12,047 nucleotides of DNA from Cylindrodendrum hubeiense (lineage: Eukaryota > Ascomycota > Sordariomycetes > Hypocreales > Nectriaceae), in the NCBI GenBank assembly GCA_014621425.1, contig JAANBB010000752.1, positions 1 through 12,047 on the forward strand, in the 5' to 3' direction. Shown one piece after another: positions 8,083 through 12,047 of this stretch. The position numbers were made by a program, and so were the translations under genes. Below the pieces are notes generated by a model. The model did not search any database. It worked only from the letters and a program-made list of their open reading frames with translations, and was not told the DNA's origin. Each line of letters opens with the position of its first letter. Within the stretch, counting starts at the first letter, position 1.

Positions 8083-9204
8083 TTACAGCCCATAAGCCTT
8101 CTTGGCAGTTCCGCCAAAGATCATGGCTCGCTCCTCGTCGCCCAGAGTAGCCATCCAGCACATACGCTCAACAACACTGTGCCAGCGGGGCCAGGCGTCG
8201 TCCTCGGCACCGACGGTGCAGACGGGCCAATCGCTGCCGAACATGATGCGGCTGGAGCCGAAGGTAGCCAGGACAATTCCCAGCCAGCCGAGAGTAGCCT
8301 CAAAGATTTGGTTGGGAGTCTGGTTCTTAAGGGATTCGGGCATCTCAGAGAAGCCGCCCGAGAGCTTCATGTAGGTGTGGGAGTCCTTGCTGAGGGTGTA
8401 CATGGCGGTACGCCAGGCGGCAAAGCCGCGGTCGGAGGTGATGTTGCAAATGCTGAAGTCAGGCTTGCAGAGGTGGTCTAGAGAAAGAGAGGTTGGTTAG
8501 TTCCGGGGTTTAGGATAGAGATACTGAGTGTGGATATATAAAAGGGCATTCTTACTCAAGACCAAAGTGACCCGTTCCTCATCGGGAACACCATCATGGA
8601 CGCGGTCGACAAAGGCTACGAGCTCGTCGAGCTGCTTCTTGCCTCGTCGGTGGTGGTCAACACCGACTTCGAAGACCAAGCCCTTGCGGCCGAGCAGCTT
8701 GACGCTCTCAACGAAGTCGTCCTCGAGCATTGTTCCGTGGGGCTTGTCCTGCACTAGATATCGGAACCCCTTGACCTTGGACCACGCCTCACCAGCCTCC
8801 TCCTTCACACGCTCGAGGTACTTCTCCATGACGGCCACGCCGCTGGGCAGAGGTGCCCAGGGAATGATGCCCAGACATAGCTTCGCATCATCGGCTGAAT
8901 GGCCTTCGCCGTCACGGGGTTGGCCGAGGGCAACTCGTTTGATCCAGTTAACCTCCGCGAGCGGGCCCTCCCATCCAGAGCCGTCGGCGGCACCGGACTC
9001 GAGGTCGTTCTTGCGGTCGGTCTCGACGAAGATGAAGCCGAGAAGGGAGGGGGTGGAGCTGGTGGCCTTGCGGTACTCTTCGACGGAGTGCTGGCCAGCG
9101 AGCGGGTTCTCAGGGGTGTACCAGGCGAGGGATTCGACCTCGGAGGCTGGGTAGAGGTGGATGTGGGAGTCGATGATGGGGAGGATGAGCTGTTCGTCCG
9201 CCAT
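8083..9204 (-). CDS. Amidohydrolase family 2 (COG3618/PF04909) metal-dependent hydrolase, lactonase-like
   Basis: The gene has two exons, 9204-8556 and 8477-8083, giving 347 aa. The 78-bp phase-1 intron (8555-8478) has GTAAGA, a CTAAC branch and CTAG, and splicing restores VLVLNHLCKPD. Start 9204 is the first ATG, with A at -3 and G at +4. The protein fits a TIM-barrel amidohydrolase: DSHIHL near the N-terminus (His14 and His16, metal ligands), GFRYLVQD mid-protein, the DHHRRGKKQL strand end, NHLCKPD (217-223), KLSG (254-257) and FGSDWPV with Asp299 as the likely catalytic or metal-binding residue. No signal peptide is seen, so it is likely cytosolic. Known relatives hydrolyse sugar lactones (for example L-rhamnono-gamma-lactone) or aromatic-derived lactones; the substrate here cannot be told from the sequence, and no sugar or aromatic catabolism genes adjoin it. 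Confidence 0.92.
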
Positions 9205-9480
9205 GGTTGAGGTTGGGTTTTTGGTGGATCGGTTCAAGATCGAATTGGAGCTCGACAGACAACGACAGTGTGTTTGTCGGAAGTCTGATATATCGATCCT
9301 GGCTGTGCAATGGGCGGTTGGATGAAGAAGTCAAGTTGCTCGAAGCTGGAGGAAGTCGGTGTGAAACAACTTGAAGGGAACGGACTCGAAGGGAACGGGA
9401 CGCGACAGGTGGTTTCCAAACGGCAGCTGCTGCCCACCCAACTACCCCGCTATTATCGCCCCGCCCTTGACTAGAGGTTG
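9205..9480 (-). promoter_or_regulatory. Promoter and leader of the amidohydrolase gene
   Basis: On the - strand upstream of the start lies a TATATC-containing stretch (about 9286-9292), the GAAGGGAACGG direct repeat (9373-9398), a CAGCTG (9424-9429) and two CCCCGC words (9445-9450, 9459-9464) that fit the CreA carbon-repressor consensus SYGGRG on the opposite strand. The matches are short and could be chance; two CreA-type sites 14 bp apart are mildly suggestive of carbon regulation. Confidence 0.4.
9373..9398. repeat. Direct repeat GAAGGGAACGG, 2 copies
   Basis: Two exact 11-bp copies start at 9373 and 9388, a 15-bp period, about 170-195 bp upstream of the amidohydrolase start. They may form a paired regulator site read as CCGTTCCCTTC on the coding strand. 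No factor can be named. Confidence 0.5.
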
Positions 9481-10240
9481 GCTATAATTTGAGAGCTCCG
9501 CCGCTATGGCTCCCTGATTAATTACCCCGAAGTAGCGAGGAGCCCAATCCACAGTGGAGAGCAAGCTCTATTTAGGTACATGAACCAAACATACAATGGC
9601 ATCTACCTGGGTATAGACCTACGAATGAACTGGGAGTTGAGACTACAGGAGGAATGCATTGGGTCACAGTGTAAGGCAATCGGGAGATTCTCGGTTTATG
9701 GATAGATTCAATCGTCATCTATACACTGACAGCTACCTAATAATTGACCTGTGGCGTGTCTTATAGTTTGTGGCTAGCCTGGACCAACTCCATGGTTGGG
9801 TCCAGTACTACATCCACCGCTTGACCATTCTGGAGTCGGAATCTCGTCCATTAACAGGCGGGACGAGATCTTCCAGCATTGTCCATACCGATCCTGTGGG
9901 AGGGCTTTCGGGCCCTCCCAGCTCACTCAGGGGTTGGCAAAATGTATTATCCACGCAGGCGCGACAGGAGCCGCCGCATCTGCGGGAGGGCCGCAGCATC
10001 GACCCATTAGGGATCGCACGCATCGAACGCGGCGGCGTATACCAAGGCCAGCTTGGGTTACCATCCGGCGCCGTGGGCGTGGGGCCGTAAAGGGAAAGTT
10101 TAGTTGCTTAAAACAACAACATTGGGGGAGTCAGCCCGGCGCGTGGTCGCGGCCAGGGTCTGCTCGAAGCAATGAGTGAACGGTGGCTGATTCTCAACTC
10201 AGCCTCCTTCCGGAGAACTTGAAGTGCATTGGTGAACTCT
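9481..10240. other. Intergenic stretch without a supportable gene
   Basis: This region between the amidohydrolase promoter and the 3' end of the glycogen-binding gene is partly AT-richer (about 9480-9770) and then GC-richer. Two overlapping + frames (9770-10090 and 9796-10179) are open, but their first codons, composition and low similarity to any family give no support for coding. The 5'-distal part should include the 3' UTR of the glycogen-binding gene. Local hairpins are described separately. Confidence 0.5.
9779..10058. other. Hairpin-dense block, possible structured RNA (unidentified)
   Basis: Five local inverted repeats occur within 280 bp. They are 9779-9805 (10 bp with one bulged G, loop TCCATG), 9841-9869 (9 bp, ATCTCGTCC with GGACGAGAT, extended by CTGGA/TCCAG at 9830-9834 and 9872-9876), 9897-9920 (9 bp, TGGGAGGGC with GCCCTCCCA), 9980-9996 (6 bp, CTGCGG with CCGCAG) and 10041-10058 (5-6 bp, CCAAG with CTTGG). 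It does not match the tRNA, 5S, U-snRNA, SRP, RNase P or MRP signatures I know, and there is no T-run that would end a Pol III transcript. It may be a structured transcript, a repeat remnant or chance. Confidence 0.3.
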
Positions 10241-11167
10241 TTAACCGACAACCATGCCGTGGCGGCGGGAGCTTGACGGGACGGAGACGGGCTCGTACTC
10301 GTCCTCGCTGCCGCTGGAGCACAGGTCGCTGTCGTAGTCGTAGCCGCATCGGGCGCCACCACAGTCGAGCTTGACACGGTCGCCCTTGCGGGTGATGCCG
10401 TAGCGCTCACAGGTGCAGGTACTGCACTCGGAGCCGGGGGTGCTGTAGCCGGAGAGCGACGAGTTGGGCGAGGAGCTGTCTGAGCGGTAGGACAGGTCGG
10501 AGCCGCTGGAGGACACGGGCGAGGAGCTGAAGTCGGTGATGAGGTCATTCTCGTCGAGGCCGGCGCTGCCGAAGCGAGCGGTGAGCTCCTCGATCTGTTC
10601 GCTGTCGTAGTAGTCGGCGTTCAGGATGTGCTTGGTGGCATGGGGCGACATGGGCTTGGGGGCCTGGATCTGGGAAACGGACAATGGGCGACCCTTGGCG
10701 ATGTCGATGGACAGGTGGCGGGACGAGCTCTTGCTGCTTGACTTGGAGGACGAGGACGACTTGGATGAGGACGACTTGGACGAGGACTTGGAAGACGACT
10801 TGGACGAGGACTTGGAAGACGACTTGGACGAAGACTTGGAGGACGACTTGGATGAAGACTTGGACGATTCCGTGGGGACATCGAGAATGTTCAGCTCTCG
10901 GCCAGTGGTGGGCTCGACGGTTGAGGTGACACTGGGGTTGTGGGCGACGTGGTAGCCATCGATGATGTAGTAGTACCAGTATCGCTGGCCAGCCTCAAGA
11001 GTGGCGTTCTGGAATCGAAAGGTACCCTTCCAGGAGCCAGACTTGGACGAGGACTTGTCCTTGGAGAGGGGGAGCTGGCCGACGTAGCCGTCCCAGGAGC
11101 CGAGAAGGTGAACGGTCTTGACGCCGGAGGAGACGCGGAGCGAGAAAGAAAGTTGAATGGCCGACAT
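10241..11167 (-). CDS. AMPK-type glycogen-binding (CBM48) domain protein with SSSK repeats and Cys-rich tail
   Basis: This is an intronless 308-aa frame. Start 11167 is the first ATG (A at -3), and no other ATG occurs on the coding strand for more than 200 nt upstream. Residues about 4-98 form a CBM48/AMPK1_CBM fold: SFSLRV, VKTVHLLGSWDGY (Trp25), GSWKGTF (Trp46), YWYYYIIDGYHVAHNP (62-78) and GRELNILDVP (89-98). This resembles the glycogen-recognition domain of AMPK beta subunits, but the kinase-interaction C-terminal domain of those proteins is absent, so it is not a Sip2/Gal83 subunit. Residues 101-150 are an SSSK tract. The tail has an acidic Ser-rich part and a CxxCxC-x15-C-x4-C cluster (Cys248, 251, 253, 269, 274). 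There is no signal peptide, so a cytosolic glycogen-associated role is inferred. The molecular function is unknown. Confidence 0.9.
   Translation of the reverse strand: MSAIQLSFSLRVSSGVKTVHLLGSWDGYVGQLPLSKDKSSSKSGSWKGTFRFQNATLEAGQRYWYYYIIDGYHVAHNPSVTSTVEPTTGRELNILDVPTESSKSSSKSSSKSSSKSSSKSSSKSSSKSSSKSSSSKSSSSSKSSSKSSSRHLSIDIAKGRPLSVSQIQAPKPMSPHATKHILNADYYDSEQIEELTARFGSAGLDENDLITDFSSSPVSSSGSDLSYRSDSSSPNSSLSGYSTPGSECSTCTCERYGITRKGDRVKLDCGGARCGYDYDSDLCSSGSEDEYEPVSVPSSSRRHGMVVG
10718..10867 (-). repeat. Coding minisatellite, 12/24-bp units encoding SSSK
   Basis: Nearly exact 12-bp units encoding Ser-Ser-Ser-Lys run through codons 101-150 of the glycogen-binding protein. A 24-bp higher-order unit recurs on the + strand with little change between about 10780 and 10850. 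The units remain in frame, with one SSSSK and one SSSSSK variant. Length variation between strains would be expected. The reverse strand shows an artefactual Asp/Glu-rich frame. Confidence 0.92.
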
Positions 11168-11631
11168 TATTGCTTTTTGAGGTTTTGTTGAAATGTTGTT
11201 GCGGGGTGCTGCTGCTGGTGATTGGAAATCCGAACTTGGGAGAAGGGCGTTTGCGAGCAAGTGAAATCCACGATTTCTGTTATTAGAGTGATGAGGCGTG
11301 ATTTGCAAAAACGAAAAATGGGTTAAGTGTAAATGGGTATTGTCTCTGAGCTGACCGGCAACTTTGAAGATGTTGTTGATTGATAGAGGGCGGTTTAGAG
11401 CACGATTAGAGACAAGAATATTAGAATAGTATAGAGACCGGCTCTAGGGAATAGGGGAACAAAAAAACGAAAAGGGCACACGGGGGGAACAGAAAGGCGG
11501 ACTTGGGGATTGAGAGCTTGCTGAAGAAGAAGAGAAAAGGAAAAGTTGGGGGATGCGGGTGTTGGTTGGGTGTTATATGGACGCGGCCAACTATCGCGGC
11601 CCGGTGGCGGGAAGGGGAGGGAGGTACCAGC

Positions 11632-11658
11632 CAAACCGCCCAAACCACCCAAACCACC
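11632..11658. repeat. 9-bp tandem repeat CAAACCRCC, 3 copies
   Basis: Three head-to-tail copies start at 11632, 11641 and 11650, differing at one purine position. It lies about 465-490 bp upstream of the glycogen-binding gene. The function is unknown. Confidence 0.8.
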
Positions 11659-11813
11659 TGGATCGAGCACCATCAGCGCCATGTGAGTGGACTCGGATCC
11701 GGATGCCCACCAAACAAAGACGCAGGCGCAAGCGCAGGCCGAGCATGCGAGTCGCTGCGGTGCGCTGCACTGCGGTATTCGTACAGGAACACGACCTTTT
11801 CCCTGCTGTGGAA

Positions 11814-11875
11814 GCTGCTAGTGCCGCTTCTGCTGCTAATGCCGCTGCCGCCTGCTCTGCTGCTAATGCCGCTGC
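11814..11875. repeat. Imperfect direct repeats with GCTGCTARTGCCGCT core
   Basis: The 15-bp core occurs at 11814, 11832 and 11859. The last two copies share an exact 20-bp word (TCTGCTGCTAATGCCGCTGC at 11829 and 11856, period 27). The period is a multiple of three and gives Ala-rich frames in both directions, but no gene context supports translation. Confidence 0.75.
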
Positions 11876-12047
11876 TTCGGCATGCCCTGGACCGGCGCTG
11901 GACTGGTCCTGTACTGGCCTGGTCCCGCCCTTGGCTTGGAGGCCCGCCGCCCCATGGATGGATGGCACCTCGCGTTGCCGTGGGGCTGGCTGGGCGGCGG
12001 GCAGCAGTCGGTGGGCACGGGTCTGAGTGCGTGCGTGTGTGTATGCG

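Larger units (their letters stand above)
11168..12047 (-). promoter_or_regulatory. Leader and upstream region of the glycogen-binding gene
   Basis: On the - strand the region just before the start is A/C-rich, pyrimidine-rich further up, and free of ATG for over 200 nt, as expected for a fungal leader. Beyond about 11540 the sequence becomes GC-rich and repetitive, with an Ala-like codon repeat, a 9-bp triplet repeat and a GT/GC-rich end. The long frames there on both strands are low-complexity and I do not support them as genes. The window ends before any further gene can be recognised. Confidence 0.55.

Noticed and set aside
7897..8481. 194-codon + strand open frame
   Set aside because: It runs antisense to exon 2 of the amidohydrolase, whose conserved motifs and splice junction are clear; the + frame is a shadow.
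8528..9154. 208-codon + strand open frame
   Set aside because: It is antisense to amidohydrolase exon 1, begins at a non-ATG-supported position and has Ser/Arg-rich shadow composition.
9771..9805. tRNA A-box/B-box-like words (TGGCTAGCCTGG and GGTTGGGTCC)
   Set aside because: The spacing is too short and no cloverleaf can be drawn; both words are explained by the local hairpin.
9770..10179. Overlapping + frames, one with a C2H2-like string CPYRSCGRAF
   Set aside because: The spacing from the second Cys to the downstream His/Cys does not fit a C2H2 finger, there is no supported start codon, and two frames are open equally well over a hairpin-rich block.
10626..10955. + strand Asp/Glu/Leu-rich frame
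   Set aside because: It is the reverse complement of the SSSK repeat of the glycogen-binding gene; the repetition alone keeps it open.
11553..12026. 157-codon + frame and the overlapping Ala-rich - frame (11591-11968)
   Set aside because: Both come from GC-rich low-complexity repeats, are of mixed composition and resemble no family; there are no splice or leader features to support a gene.

Overview
The window is nuclear DNA of a filamentous ascomycete (Pezizomycotina, most likely a Sordariomycete). The evidence is short spliceosomal introns (53-78 bp) with GTAAG/GTATG donors and CTAAC-type branch points, G/C-ending codons, long gene-poor leaders, and a clear StuA-type APSES transcription factor. 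The taxonomic call below class level is inference. There is no sign of bacterial operons, prophage, CRISPR or an intact transposon.

Layout. 1-2039: promoter and long leader of stuA, with short tandem repeats, a well-formed leader intron (1150-1305) and two upstream ORFs (1375-1545, 1616-1663). 2040-4278 (+): stuA, three coding exons; the family-typical start at 2271 lies inside a longer open frame beginning at 2040. 4279-about 4970: probable long stuA 3' UTR ending near an AATAAA. About 4971-5487: intergenic promoter of the next gene, with a forkhead-type site, a 12-bp palindrome and a striking cluster of CTTTGCAT octamers. 5488-7536 (+): intronless coiled-coil protein with CDK sites and a KEN box, probably a mitotic or spindle-pole protein. 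7537-8082: convergent 3' ends. 8083-9204 (-): two-exon metal-dependent amidohydrolase/lactonase-like enzyme. 9205-10240: its promoter, followed by a stretch of unknown nature containing five tight hairpins (9779-10058). 10241-11167 (-): protein with an N-terminal AMPK-type glycogen-binding (CBM48) domain, an SSSK repeat tract and a Cys-rich tail. 11168-12047: its leader and upstream region, GC-rich and repetitive towards the end.

The four genes do not form an obvious pathway or cluster. They look like ordinary core-genome neighbours: a developmental regulator, a cell-division protein, a small-molecule hydrolase and a glycogen-binding protein. The points of greatest interest are regulatory: the layered translational control upstream of stuA, the octamer cluster between stuA and the coiled-coil gene, and the hairpin-dense intergenic block.
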